Source: Candidatus Cetobacterium colombiensis (lineage in GTDB: Bacteria > Fusobacteriota > Fusobacteriia > Fusobacteriales > Fusobacteriaceae). Taken from it: DNA of 64,000 bases. Where the stretch lies: contig NZ_JAVIKH010000009.1 in the NCBI RefSeq assembly GCF_033962415.1, forward strand, positions 1 to 64,000, written 5' to 3'. The position numbers were made by a program, and so were the translations under genes. This document shows, in pieces, positions 7,364 to 16,289 of this stretch; positions within the stretch are counted from its first letter, which is position 1, and each line of letters begins with the position of its first letter. The notes under the pieces were generated by a model, which was not told the DNA's origin, did not search any database, and saw only the letters and a program-made list of their open reading frames with translations.

Positions 7364-8587
7364 TTATATATTTCCTAAAATTGTTTTAGAAAGATAACTT
7401 TCATTGAATATCTTTTCAGCTACCCTTTTTATATCTTCTAAAGTTACATCTTCTATCTCTTTTATTACTGTTTCTATATCTCTAACATATCCATAAACTA
7501 AATATGAACCAGCCATTCTAGTCATTTTTCCTTTACTACTCTCAAGTCCAAAAGTAACCATACTTAAAAATTGATTTTTAGCTCTTAATAATTCATTTTC
7601 TGTAATTCCCTTTTCTTTTAATTCTTTCAATTCATTTTCTATTATTGATATTACTTCTTTATAATCATCATGAGTAGTTCCAGCATATACTGTAAATAGA
7701 CCTCCTTCATCAAATGTAGAAGTATATGAATATACAGAGTACGCCAATCCTTTTTCTTCTCTTATCTTTTGAAAAAGTCTAGAGCTCATATTTCCACCAA
7801 GAACATTAGAAATTACTGACATCGGTACTCTGTCTTCATCTGTATTAGATGTTCCTAATGTGTTTACACAAAGATGAACTTGATTTGTTTCTTGATTAAT
7901 TATTTTTTCTCCTGAATTTATAAACATATTCCCATTGTATGATCTAAATGAGCTTTTATCTTTTAATTGCCCTATACCTTCATTTAATTGATTATAAATC
8001 TTTTCTTCATCAATATTTCCAGCTACGGCTATAATAATATTTTCTGGTTTATACATATCATTAAAATATTTTAAAATTTTATCTCTATCTATTCCCTTTA
8101 AACTTTCAATACTTCCTGCGATTTTCTGACTTTGAACACCATTTATTGCAAAATTTAAATTCTCTTCGTGAACAACTTCTTCAGGTATATCTTCATACAT
8201 TCTTATTTCTTCAATTATTACATTTCTTTCTTTTTCAATATTCTCTTCTGTAAAAGTTGAATTTAAAAACATATCATTTAATATATCTATACCTTTTGAT
8301 AATGTATTTGATGTCATTTGAATATAATAAGCTGTTTTTTCAACGCTTGTGTACGCATTAATCATTCCACCTTGATTATCAATTTCTTCTGATATTTCTT
8401 TTGCTGTTCTATTAGTAGTTCCTTTAAATAATAGATGTTCTATAAAGTGAGAAATCCCTTCTTCTCCAGGTAATTCATTTTTTACACCTGTTCTTACAAA
8501 AAAACCTAAACTAGCTGTATTTATACTTTTTATATCTTCCATCAATAATGTTATTCCATTATTTAACTTTTTAGTTATTATGCTCAT
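7364..8587 (-). CDS. M16-family zinc peptidase (processing-peptidase-like)
   Basis: A 407-residue member of the M16B family (YmxG/PqqL-like). The inverted zinc motif HFIEH (HxxEH) sits near residue 48, within [16 protein letters not shown]. The downstream glutamate lies about 75 residues later in the [16 protein letters not shown] segment. The second half has the GLAYSVYSY arginine/tyrosine-type motif of the non-catalytic lobe. Start 8587 is favoured: GGGAGG lies 4 bases upstream, the protein then begins [18 protein letters not shown], and overlap with lptG is avoided. The start at 8659 would overlap lptG by 64 bases. Substrate unknown; the neighbours are envelope genes. Confidence 0.88.
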   Translation of the reverse strand: MSIITKKLNNGITLLMEDIKSINTASLGFFVRTGVKNELPGEEGISHFIEHLLFKGTTNRTAKEISEEIDNQGGMINAYTSVEKTAYYIQMTSNTLSKGIDILNDMFLNSTFTEENIEKERNVIIEEIRMYEDIPEEVVHEENLNFAINGVQSQKIAGSIESLKGIDRDKILKYFNDMYKPENIIIAVAGNIDEEKIYNQLNEGIGQLKDKSSFRSYNGNMFINSGEKIINQETNQVHLCVNTLGTSNTDEDRVPMSVISNVLGGNMSSRLFQKIREEKGLAYSVYSYTSTFDEGGLFTVYAGTTHDDYKEVISIIENELKELKEKGITENELLRAKNQFLSMVTFGLESSKGKMTRMAGSYLVYGYVRDIETVIKEIEDVTLEDIKRVAEKIFNESYLSKTILGNI

Positions 8588-8595
8588 GTTCCTCC

Positions 8596-9675
8596 CTAAT
8601 ACTCTGCTTTTTTCATAAAGTATATTCCTAAACATAAAAATATAATATTTGGAACCCAACCACTTACAAAAGGATTTAATATTCCATTTACACTTAAAGC
8701 TTCAAAAGAAGCTTGTACTATATAGTAAGAATATCCTAATCCTACACTTAAAGCTATACTTATTGCTGATGCTCCTCTTACATATCTACTTCCTAATGAT
8801 AATCCTAAAAATGAAACTATGAAACTGGCAAATGGAAACGAATATCTTTTTCCTAATACTGATAAAGATTCTTTTATATCTCCACCTGTAACTCGAATTT
8901 CTCTAACAGCTTTTTTTATTTGAGTATTTGTTAATTCATCTGCATTGTCTTGAATTGTTATAAAATTATCTGGTGCTTTATCTAAAGATTTTTCAGAATA
9001 ACTTTTATATTGTTTTTGTGTTTTATTCACAAAATTATTAATAACTGCATCTTTTAATACCCATTGATTTTTATCTAAATCAAATTTTCCTGTTTTTGCT
9101 GTTATGATTTCTTCAATTTTATCAAAATTACTATTTAGCTTTATTATTTCTATTAAATTTCCAGTATTTTTTACTCTATTTACTTGCTTTATGTAATAAA
9201 CAGTATTATGATCTGTTCTTAAAAAAGCATTATTTTTAATTTCTGGTAAAACCCTTTCCGTTACTTTTCTTCCTGCTCTTAAAGCTCTACTTTTAGCTAA
9301 AGTTATAGGCTGAACTTTATCCATAAGTTGAAATATTACTAAAGAAATTAAAAATGAAATAATTATTGGAAAAATTACAATTCTTTTGAAACTTATTCCA
9401 GATGTTTTTAAAGAAATAATTTCTAAATTTGAAGCCATTCTATTTATACACATTAAAGATCCTAGAAGAACAGCTAATGGAGTTACCTCAATTAATATTT
9501 TAGGTAATAAATACAATATATAAGTTGCTGATTCTAAAACAGTCATTTTTCCTTCTGTTATATATCTTATTATCTTAAAAAGTTGACTTAAAATAAATAT
9601 ATTTACAAAAGCTATTAAACTTAATAAAAATGATTTTATAAAATTTTTACTTACATATATATCTAATTTTTTCAT
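8596..9675 (-). CDS. lptG: LPS export ABC transporter permease LptG
   Basis: One of the two YjgP/YjgQ-family permeases that, with LptB, extract LPS from the inner membrane. The 359-residue protein has three N-terminal membrane segments, a large periplasmic jelly-roll domain (about residues 130-245) and three C-terminal segments, as in LptF/LptG. Characteristic pieces are TPLAVLLGSLMCINRM and SLKTSGISFKRI (coupling helix). It is called LptG because it is the second of the pair. Its ATG overlaps the lptF stop by 4 bases. The ATPase partner LptB is encoded at 18932-19657. Confidence 0.85.
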   Translation of the reverse strand: MKKLDIYVSKNFIKSFLLSLIAFVNIFILSQLFKIIRYITEGKMTVLESATYILYLLPKILIEVTPLAVLLGSLMCINRMASNLEIISLKTSGISFKRIVIFPIIISFLISLVIFQLMDKVQPITLAKSRALRAGRKVTERVLPEIKNNAFLRTDHNTVYYIKQVNRVKNTGNLIEIIKLNSNFDKIEEIITAKTGKFDLDKNQWVLKDAVINNFVNKTQKQYKSYSEKSLDKAPDNFITIQDNADELTNTQIKKAVREIRVTGGDIKESLSVLGKRYSFPFASFIVSFLGLSLGSRYVRGASAISIALSVGLGYSYYIVQASFEALSVNGILNPFVSGWVPNIIFLCLGIYFMKKAEY

Positions 9676-10751
9676 TTAGCACCACCTGCTTTTTTTCTAT
9701 ATAATAAAGCTGTTCCACCAAATAAAATTAAATTTGGTAACCATACTCCTATATAAGGTGATACTACACCTCTGTTTGCCATTACCATTCCTACATTTAA
9801 AAATACAATATATGTAAAAATTACACCTAAACTTATTCCAAAACTTGCACCTTTTCCACTTCTATGATGTCCAATAGATAGTAAAACTCCTAATATTGAT
9901 AAAACTATAGTTGATAAAGGTATTGCAATTTTTCTATTAATTTCTACTAAATATGGTATCTTTTCTATTGGTGTTTTACCTTTTAAATTTTTTAATAAAG
10001 TTGTTATTCCCATTGCTTCAATATCTTTTACATCTATATTTATCTCTTGAAAATATGAACTCAAAGGAATTTTCTTTTGTTTAAACTCTCCCTCTAACTT
10101 TATTGTTCCATCAGGATTAAATGTATAAAATTTTGAATCTTCTAAAACCATATTTATATTTTTCCAATAAGCTTTATCTCCTAATAAAATTGTTGGGAAG
10201 TTATTCTTGTCTTCTTTTTGAAATATTAAAACATTTTCTGCCTCATTAGTTCTTCTATCAATTTTCTCAATATATAAACTATACTCATCAACTTCATCTA
10301 TTAAAATCTTATCTTTTAATTGAAAAACTGGGTTTTCATAAGCTATTTTCATAGTTATTTCTTCTAATTTACTAAACGACCTTGGAATAATACTTTCTTG
10401 TAAAAAAAATAGAAAAATCGTTACAAACGAAGCCAATATAACTATTGGCTTCAATATATCTTTTAAAGACATTCCAATTGAGCTCATTGCTGTAGCTTCA
10501 CTTGTTCTTGTAAATTTAGAAAAAGTTATCATAACTCCTAAAAATACACCCATGGGTATTGTTTGAGATAAAATTGGCGGTAGGTAAAACGATAATATTC
10601 TCAATACATCTATTAAAGAAATTCCTTTTACTATTATATTTTCCATAAGAGAAACAATTATTTCTATTAAGAAAATAAATGTAAATAAAGAAACTCCAAA
10701 TATTATTGGCATTTTTACATCTTCCAATATATATTTTTCAATTATTTTCAT
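9672..10751 (-). CDS. lptF: LPS export ABC transporter permease LptF
   Basis: The first of two adjacent YjgP/YjgQ-family permeases. Like LptG it has 359 residues, with N-terminal membrane helices, a central periplasmic beta domain and C-terminal helices. QTIPMGVFLGVMITFSKFTR and ATAMSSIGMSLKDILKPI correspond to the helix 3/coupling-helix region. The C-terminal half contains PLSTIVLSILGVLLSIG. It lies 9 bases after cvpA and is translationally coupled to lptG. Together with LptB and the large LptC/LptA-like protein it supplies all inner-membrane and periplasmic LPS export functions; LptD and LptE are not in the window. Confidence 0.85.
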   Translation of the reverse strand: MKIIEKYILEDVKMPIIFGVSLFTFIFLIEIIVSLMENIIVKGISLIDVLRILSFYLPPILSQTIPMGVFLGVMITFSKFTRTSEATAMSSIGMSLKDILKPIVILASFVTIFLFFLQESIIPRSFSKLEEITMKIAYENPVFQLKDKILIDEVDEYSLYIEKIDRRTNEAENVLIFQKEDKNNFPTILLGDKAYWKNINMVLEDSKFYTFNPDGTIKLEGEFKQKKIPLSSYFQEINIDVKDIEAMGITTLLKNLKGKTPIEKIPYLVEINRKIAIPLSTIVLSILGVLLSIGHHRSGKGASFGISLGVIFTYIVFLNVGMVMANRGVVSPYIGVWLPNLILFGGTALLYRKKAGGAK

Positions 10752-10760
10752 TTCTCTCTC

Positions 10761-11294
10761 CTAAAACATTTTATTAAAATATTTTTCAACTAATTCTTTC
10801 CCTTTGATATAATCTAATTCAGATTTTAATTCTTTTGGCAAGTATTCTTCTAAGTAATATGATTTTTCTAAGAAAACTTCATTAGCTTTACTCTCAGTTC
10901 CATATTTTTTTAATGCTGTATATTTCTGAGCTGCATAATTAAAAATAAATAAAATTATTATTGAAACCACTAAGCCTTTTACTAAACCAAAAACTCCACC
11001 TAAACCTCTAGATAAAAATCCTCTGTTCTGATTTTTTAAAATTATACCTATAAAAAACATTAAAATAGCAATTACAAAATATGAAGCTATAAATACACCT
11101 ATATATGTTAATAAAAAGTTCCCTTCATTGTTGTTTATAGTCAGTTTTTCCATTACAACTGGAGTAAGTTTTTGTGCTATAATGAAATCAATAAAAATTC
11201 CAAATATAGAGAAAAATTGTAATAAAAATCCATCCTTTAATCCTTCAATTACTGCAAATATAAGTATCACTGCTATTAAAATATCTAAGTACAT
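10761..11294 (-). CDS. CvpA-family membrane protein
   Basis: A 177-residue protein with four hydrophobic segments in the first about 125 residues, beginning MYLDILIAVILIFAVIEGLK. It has the GFLSRGLGGVFGLVKGL segment typical of CvpA (colicin V production) family proteins. The C-terminal 50 residues are hydrophilic and charged. CvpA homologues affect envelope homeostasis and stress survival, but their molecular activity is not established. It sits between rlmI and lptF in the envelope run, with gaps of 9-16 bases. Confidence 0.8.
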   Translation of the reverse strand: MYLDILIAVILIFAVIEGLKDGFLLQFFSIFGIFIDFIIAQKLTPVVMEKLTINNNEGNFLLTYIGVFIASYFVIAILMFFIGIILKNQNRGFLSRGLGGVFGLVKGLVVSIIILFIFNYAAQKYTALKKYGTESKANEVFLEKSYYLEEYLPKELKSELDYIKGKELVEKYFNKMF

Positions 11295-11310
11295 AATTAC
11301 TCCCCCTTTA

Positions 11311-12495
11311 TTAATTATTTACTACTCTTACCCATAGAGCTTTTAAATATAGAGTTTCTGGAACATGTAAAATCCAAGGATGATCTTCTGGCTGATAATT
11401 TACACCAATCACTTGTAATAATTTTCCATTTTTAGAAGCTGCCATTCTTGTTACTTCTATTAAATCTTGTAGTGACATATGATATGCACATGTTATAACT
11501 CCTACAATTCCTCCATCTTCAATTAACTTAAAACTTTCATCACATAAGCTAAAGAACATATCTCTTCCTCTTGGAACATCTATTTTCTTTTTTATTAGTG
11601 ATGGTGGATCTAATGTAATTACATCAAATTTCTCTCCTCTATTTGCTAAAATCTTTAGCATTAAGAATGCATCCCCTTCAGCTGTTTCAAAATCATTTGT
11701 AAATCCATTTAATTCATAATTCTCTTTACAAAGCTCTAATGCATGAGGCTCTTTATCAATAGCAATAACTTTTTTACATCCTTCTTTTAGTGCTGCAACA
11801 GAAAAACCTCCACTACTTGAAAATACATCTAAAAATCTTGTATTTTCTTTTAAATATGGTCTTATAAACTTTCTAGAGTCTCTTTGGTCTAAGAAAAATC
11901 CTGTTTTTTGTCCATCTATTATATCCACATAATATTTTAAACCATTATCTTCCATTACTATTCTCTCAGGAATTTCTCCATAAATAATTCCAGTTTGTTG
12001 CTCTACTCCTTCGTGAGTTCTATTTTCAACATCACTTCTTTCATAAATACCTTTTGGTTTCATTACTTTTTTTATCGCATTTATTATTTCTTGTCTAAAA
12101 GCTACTTCTAAACCTGAATTTCTAAACTGTACTGATACATATTTATCAAATTTATCTATTATTAAACCTGGTATTCCATCAGCTTCAGAATAAAATGCTC
12201 TAACACAATTAGTTTCTGCTAAAAGATGTTTTCTTTTTTCATATGCTCTTTTTATTTTTTCTAAAATTAATGTTTTATCTACTGGTACATCTTTTGTTGT
12301 TAAAACTCTTACAAAAGCGTTTGTTGATTCTGCAACATAACCTTTTGCTACAATTTCTCCATCTGTTGTACATACTTCTACAATATCACCATTTGAAGCA
12401 TTTCCATATATATCCTGTATTTCATCTTTAAAAACATTCGGATAAAAATTTCTAATTTTTTTTTCTTTTCCTGATTCTAATATTACTTTTGCCAT
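11311..12495 (-). CDS. Class I SAM-dependent 23S rRNA (cytosine-C5) methyltransferase, RlmI-like
   Basis: A 394-residue protein of the YccW/RlmI family. An N-terminal PUA domain (about residues 1-75, GDIVEVCTTDGEIVAKGY) is followed by an RNA-binding middle and a Rossmann methyltransferase domain. The latter has the SAM motif FLDVFSSSGGFSVAALKEG (about 220-238) and the catalytic block ITLDPPSLIKKK, then GGIVGVITCAYHMS with the C5-methyltransferase cysteine. RlmI in Escherichia coli makes m5C1962 in 23S rRNA; the same target is inferred. The gene lies 11 bases after alr. Confidence 0.85.
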   Translation of the reverse strand: MAKVILESGKEKKIRNFYPNVFKDEIQDIYGNASNGDIVEVCTTDGEIVAKGYVAESTNAFVRVLTTKDVPVDKTLILEKIKRAYEKRKHLLAETNCVRAFYSEADGIPGLIIDKFDKYVSVQFRNSGLEVAFRQEIINAIKKVMKPKGIYERSDVENRTHEGVEQQTGIIYGEIPERIVMEDNGLKYYVDIIDGQKTGFFLDQRDSRKFIRPYLKENTRFLDVFSSSGGFSVAALKEGCKKVIAIDKEPHALELCKENYELNGFTNDFETAEGDAFLMLKILANRGEKFDVITLDPPSLIKKKIDVPRGRDMFFSLCDESFKLIEDGGIVGVITCAYHMSLQDLIEVTRMAASKNGKLLQVIGVNYQPEDHPWILHVPETLYLKALWVRVVNN

Positions 12496-12506
12496 TTATC
12501 TCTCCT

Positions 12507-13616
12507 TTAATATTTGCCAATTAAACTATTGACTAAATGTGGCTTACCCTTTTTTAAGTAAACCCTACTAACTCTTCTACTTAATCCTGTAAACAATTCA
12601 TAAATTGAAGACCCTACCATTTTTGATTTTTGAAAAATATCTTCTCCCATAACAACTACTTCATCTCCCACATTAACATGAGATCTTATTTCATCTGGAA
12701 TTTTTACCATTAACATGTCCATACAAACTTTTCCAACTATCTTACAAGAAACTCCATGAATTTCCACTGTACCTTTATTAGAAAGCTCTCTTCTAAAGCC
12801 ATCAGCATATCCTACCGTTATTGTTGCGATTAAATCATTTTTATATCCTTTACCTACTCTTCCATAAGATATATCTATATCCTCTTTTAGTTCTTTTAAA
12901 AAAAGAATTCTACTCTTTAAAGTAAAAACTCTTTTTAAATTTTCTACTATTCCCTCTCCATAAACGCCATACATAATTATTCCAGCTCTAACTAAATTAC
13001 TTTGAGGAATTTCAGAAAACTTTAATATTCCACCACTATTAAGAATATGGATATATTTTATCTCTTCTAATTTTTCAAATTCTTTAAATTTTTTCAACTG
13101 ATTTTTTGTATAGTTTATTGACTCTTCATCTGATTCATCTGAAACAGATAAATGAGAATAAATCCCCACTACATTTATATTTTTTTCTTTGCATATATCA
13201 ATAGCTTTTTTTCCTTCTTCTACTGTAAAACCTACTCTACCCATACCTGTATCCACTTTTATATGTACTTTTAAGGAAAGTTTTTTATCAAATATATAAT
13301 TTATCTGAGAAAGATCAGTCAAAGTAACTTGTAGATTTTTTTTCTCAGCTTCTTCTAACTCTTCGTTAAAAGTTCCAGCTAAAATTAAAATTTCATCCTT
13401 TATACCATTGTTCCTTAGCTCAATTCCCTCTTCTAAAGATGAAACTCCAAATATTTTTACCCCCATCTCTGAAAGTTCTTTCGCTATCGTGACTGCTCCC
13501 ATTCCATAGGCATCTGCTTTTATAATGGCCATTATGTCTCTGTCATGAGATAGTTCTTTTATTTTTTTTATGTTATATTCTAAGTTATCTAGATCTATCT
13601 CTGCCCACGTTCTCAT
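12507..13616 (-). CDS. alr: Alanine racemase
   Basis: A PLP-dependent enzyme interconverting L- and D-alanine for peptidoglycan. The 369-residue sequence begins MRTWAEIDLDNLEYNIK and has the PLP-lysine motif AIIKADAYGMGA near residues 31-42. The second catalytic residue, Tyr, is in RAGIIMYGVYGEG, and C-terminal VGKVCMDMLMVKI completes the barrel/beta-domain family pattern. Start 13616 is used: the TTG at 13628 lies inside the ribosome-binding site (GGAGG 5 bases before the ATG). It is the first gene of the run that extends to rluC. A hairpin separates it from secF. Confidence 0.96.
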   Translation of the reverse strand: MRTWAEIDLDNLEYNIKKIKELSHDRDIMAIIKADAYGMGAVTIAKELSEMGVKIFGVSSLEEGIELRNNGIKDEILILAGTFNEELEEAEKKNLQVTLTDLSQINYIFDKKLSLKVHIKVDTGMGRVGFTVEEGKKAIDICKEKNINVVGIYSHLSVSDESDEESINYTKNQLKKFKEFEKLEEIKYIHILNSGGILKFSEIPQSNLVRAGIIMYGVYGEGIVENLKRVFTLKSRILFLKELKEDIDISYGRVGKGYKNDLIATITVGYADGFRRELSNKGTVEIHGVSCKIVGKVCMDMLMVKIPDEIRSHVNVGDEVVVMGEDIFQKSKMVGSSIYELFTGLSRRVSRVYLKKGKPHLVNSLIGKY

Positions 13617-13648
13617 TTTTTCCTCCAAACTCTTATTTAAGTAGATTA

Positions 13649-13670
13649 AGCCACCTTTTAGGTGGCTTTT
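13649..13670. terminator. Hairpin between secF and alr
   Basis: An 8-bp stem AGCCACCT/AGGTGGCT (13649-13656 with 13660-13667) has its T-run on the plus strand. On the minus strand, where both genes lie, it is preceded by AAAAA and followed by TTAATC, so it is at best a weak terminator for secF. Confidence 0.5.
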
Positions 13671-13677
13671 TATTTTA

Positions 13678-14613
13678 TTATACTACAATTTTTTCTTCTG
13701 GATGTGAATCATCATCATCATCTTTTTTTGGTTCATATTTATCGTCTCTCTTCTTTTCAAAAAGATATACTAAAGGTGTTGATATATATATTGATGAGTA
13801 TGTTCCAACTCCAATTCCAACTAGCAATGTTGTCGTAAATGTTCTTAAACTATCTCCTCCAAAAACTAGTATTGCTACTAGTGCTAGTAAAGTAGTTACA
13901 GAAGTGTTAATTGATCTCACTAAAACTTGATTCAAGCTTTTGTTTAAAACTTCTCCAAAAGTTAAATCTGATTTTTTTCTTAAACTTTCTCTTATTCTAT
14001 CATAAATAATTATTGTATCATTTATTGAGTATCCTAAAATTGTCAATATTGCTGCAATAAAAGGAGTATCTACCTCATAACCTAATAAAGCAATTACACC
14101 TAAAGCTGCTGTAACGTCATGTAATAGTGTTAAAATTCCTGCAATTGCAAATTTAAATTCATATCTCATTGTTATGTATAAAACTATTAGTAATCCACCT
14201 ATACTTAGTGCATAAATAGCTGAAGTTTTTAATTCTTCACCAATTGTTGCTCCAACTTTTTCAGCTCTTTCTAATTTATATTCACCTAATTCTTGAAGTT
14301 TTGTTAATAATACTTCTGTATTTTTATCACTCATTTCTGGAGTTCTTATAATAACGTTATTATCAGCTTGAGAAACTTGAACTTTTCTAGCAGTAGAAGT
14401 TAATTGTGGAATTTCAACAGATAATCCATCTAATTCTTTATTTATATCTGCTAGAGTTATACTATTAGTATAGTTTAATTGTATTAAACTTCCACCTGTA
14501 AAATCTATTCCGTAATTCAATCCCTTTATAAGAAACATTCCTAGGAATATTATAAAAGATATTGTTGATAATGTTATCCATTTTTTACTGTGCTTAATTA
14601 CCTCAATATACAT
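13678..14613 (-). CDS. secF: Protein translocase subunit SecF
   Basis: The RND-type partner of SecD, using the proton or sodium motive force to pull secreted proteins through SecYEG. The 311-residue protein has six membrane segments with a periplasmic loop between the first two. Family signatures are LNYGIDFTGGSLIQL (about 31-45), GEELKTSAIYAL and TILGYSINDTIIIYDRIRE with the functional Asp. The C-terminus ends in an acidic/charged tail (EPKKDDDDDSHPEE). It lies 4 bases after secD. Confidence 0.96.
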   Translation of the reverse strand: MYIEVIKHSKKWITLSTISFIIFLGMFLIKGLNYGIDFTGGSLIQLNYTNSITLADINKELDGLSVEIPQLTSTARKVQVSQADNNVIIRTPEMSDKNTEVLLTKLQELGEYKLERAEKVGATIGEELKTSAIYALSIGGLLIVLYITMRYEFKFAIAGILTLLHDVTAALGVIALLGYEVDTPFIAAILTILGYSINDTIIIYDRIRESLRKKSDLTFGEVLNKSLNQVLVRSINTSVTTLLALVAILVFGGDSLRTFTTTLLVGIGVGTYSSIYISTPLVYLFEKKRDDKYEPKKDDDDDSHPEEKIVV

Positions 14614-14617
14614 TTAC

Positions 14618-15838
14618 TTACCCCCTTTTCACACCGAAGAACTCTGTTCTTTTTATTTTAAATAAATCCACTGCTGTTGTTAACAGAACTTTTGTTATGA
14701 AAATTGCTGTAAGCATTGATGCTACAGTACCAATTGTCAAAGTTACCGCAAATCCTTTTACAGTTCCTGTTCCAAACATAAATAAAACAAGAGCTGTTAA
14801 TAATGTTGTTACGTTTGAGTCAATTATCGATGCAATTCCTTTACTAAATCCAAGTTTTATAGCACCACTTATTGTACTTCCTAGCTTTAATTCGTCTTTA
14901 ATTCTTTCAAATATTATAACATTAGCATCAACAGCCATACCTGCTGAAAGAATCATACCTGCTATTCCAGGTAAAGTTAATGTTGCATCTATAAAATTCA
15001 ACATTGCAAACATAACCAATCCAAAACTTAATAATGCTAAATCAGCTATAAATCCAGGCAATCTATACATAATAAGCATAAATGTTGCTATTAAACCTAC
15101 CGCTACCATAGCTGCAGTTTTACTTTGAGCTATTGATTCATCTCCTAAAGAAGCTCCAACAATTCTTGTTTCAATTATTTCAGCTTTTACTGGTAGTGCT
15201 CCCGCATTTAATAAAGTAGCTGTTTTCTTAGCTTCATCAGGTGTGTAATTTCCAGTTATAACTCCATTTCCACTTGGAATTTCACTATTTATTGATGGTG
15301 CAGTTTGAACTTCTCCATCTAATACTATTGCTAATCTTTTACCAATATTTTCTCTAGTTATTTTAGCAAATTCTTTCGCTCCTTCGATACTCATTTCAAA
15401 TTGAATTTGAGGTCTTCCTAGATTATCATAAGAAACTTCAGCTTTCTTTAAAGCTCCACCAGTTAATAGTGTATCTCCTAAAGATCCATCATCATTCATT
15501 ATTTTAAATTCAAGTAACGCTGTTTTTCCAATCATTTTTACTGCATCATCTGAATTTGTAATTCCAGGTAATTCTATAATTACCCTATCCATACCAGCTC
15601 TTTGTACAACTGATTCTGCAACTCCTAGACCATTTATTCTTCTATCTAAGACTTCAATTAATCTATTCATCGCATCATCATCTAATTCTGTTCCTTCTTC
15701 TGGCTGAGCTTGTAAAACTACGTATACCCCACCCTTTAAATCTAGTCCTAATTTTGTTGGTTTCATAACTGCTAACCACCAAGAACACACTAGTATAACT
15801 AATACAAAAAATAATTTTGTTATCCCCTTAAGATTCAT
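14618..15838 (-). CDS. secD: Protein translocase subunit SecD
   Basis: The larger subunit of the SecDF translocation motor, 406 residues from the chosen start. It has the LGLDLKGGVYVVLQAQPEE motif near the first membrane helix. A periplasmic P1 domain with LDRRINGLGVAESVVQ follows, then the TLLNAGALPVKAEI, GMAVDANVIIFERIKDE and DSNVTTLLTALVLF membrane blocks. The ATG at 15838 lies 6 bases after GGAGG; the TTG at 15850 is part of that site. secDF follows alaS-ruvX in one run; no yajC is adjacent. Confidence 0.96.
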   Translation of the reverse strand: MNLKGITKLFFVLVILVCSWWLAVMKPTKLGLDLKGGVYVVLQAQPEEGTELDDDAMNRLIEVLDRRINGLGVAESVVQRAGMDRVIIELPGITNSDDAVKMIGKTALLEFKIMNDDGSLGDTLLTGGALKKAEVSYDNLGRPQIQFEMSIEGAKEFAKITRENIGKRLAIVLDGEVQTAPSINSEIPSGNGVITGNYTPDEAKKTATLLNAGALPVKAEIIETRIVGASLGDESIAQSKTAAMVAVGLIATFMLIMYRLPGFIADLALLSFGLVMFAMLNFIDATLTLPGIAGMILSAGMAVDANVIIFERIKDELKLGSTISGAIKLGFSKGIASIIDSNVTTLLTALVLFMFGTGTVKGFAVTLTIGTVASMLTAIFITKVLLTTAVDLFKIKRTEFFGVKRG

Positions 15839-15854
15839 TCTAGCCTCCAATTAG

Positions 15855-16274
15855 TTATTTTTTCATGTCTAAAAAAGTTTGCAATATAATAGCTGCGGCT
15901 ACTTTATCTACTACTTTTCTTTTCTCTTTGGCTCCCCTTAAATTTGTTTCGTTTAACATTTTATCTGCTGAAACAGTGGAAAGTCTTTCGTCTACTTCAA
16001 AAAATTCTAATCCTTCAATAGACTTATTTAATTTCTCTATAAATTCTCTTACTTTTTCTGCTTGACGCTTTTCTGTTCCATCTAAACTTTTAGGTATCCC
16101 AACAACTATTGATTTTGTGTTTTCTTCCCTACATAGCTCAGCAATTCTTTTTACTGCTTTTGTCTTTCTTCTATCTATTACTTCTAAGGGAGTGGCAACC
16201 ATTCCCATTAAATCCGATTTTGCCACTCCTATTCTTACATCACCTACATCTAAAGAAAGATATCTTTTTAACAT
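15855..16274 (-). CDS. ruvX: YqgF/RuvX-family Holliday-junction resolvase-like nuclease (pre-16S rRNA)
   Basis: A 139-residue RNase H-fold protein. It has the family motifs YLSLDVGDVRIGVAKSD (first catalytic Asp), IVVGIPKSLDGTEKRQAEKV, FFEVDERLSTVSAD (catalytic Glu/Asp) and a C-terminal VDKVAAAIILQTFLD. In Escherichia coli YqgF processes the 5' end of 16S rRNA; resolvase activity has also been proposed. The start at 16274 follows GGAGG by 8 bases. It lies directly after alaS, a linkage also known from other bacteria. Confidence 0.92.
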   Translation of the reverse strand: MLKRYLSLDVGDVRIGVAKSDLMGMVATPLEVIDRRKTKAVKRIAELCREENTKSIVVGIPKSLDGTEKRQAEKVREFIEKLNKSIEGLEFFEVDERLSTVSADKMLNETNLRGAKEKRKVVDKVAAAIILQTFLDMKK

Positions 16275-16289
16275 ATTACTTTCCTCCAA

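Noticed and set aside
14697..15128. 143-codon plus-strand frame within secD
   Set aside because: Opposite strand of conserved SecD membrane segments; the hydrophobic pattern is a by-product of those codons.
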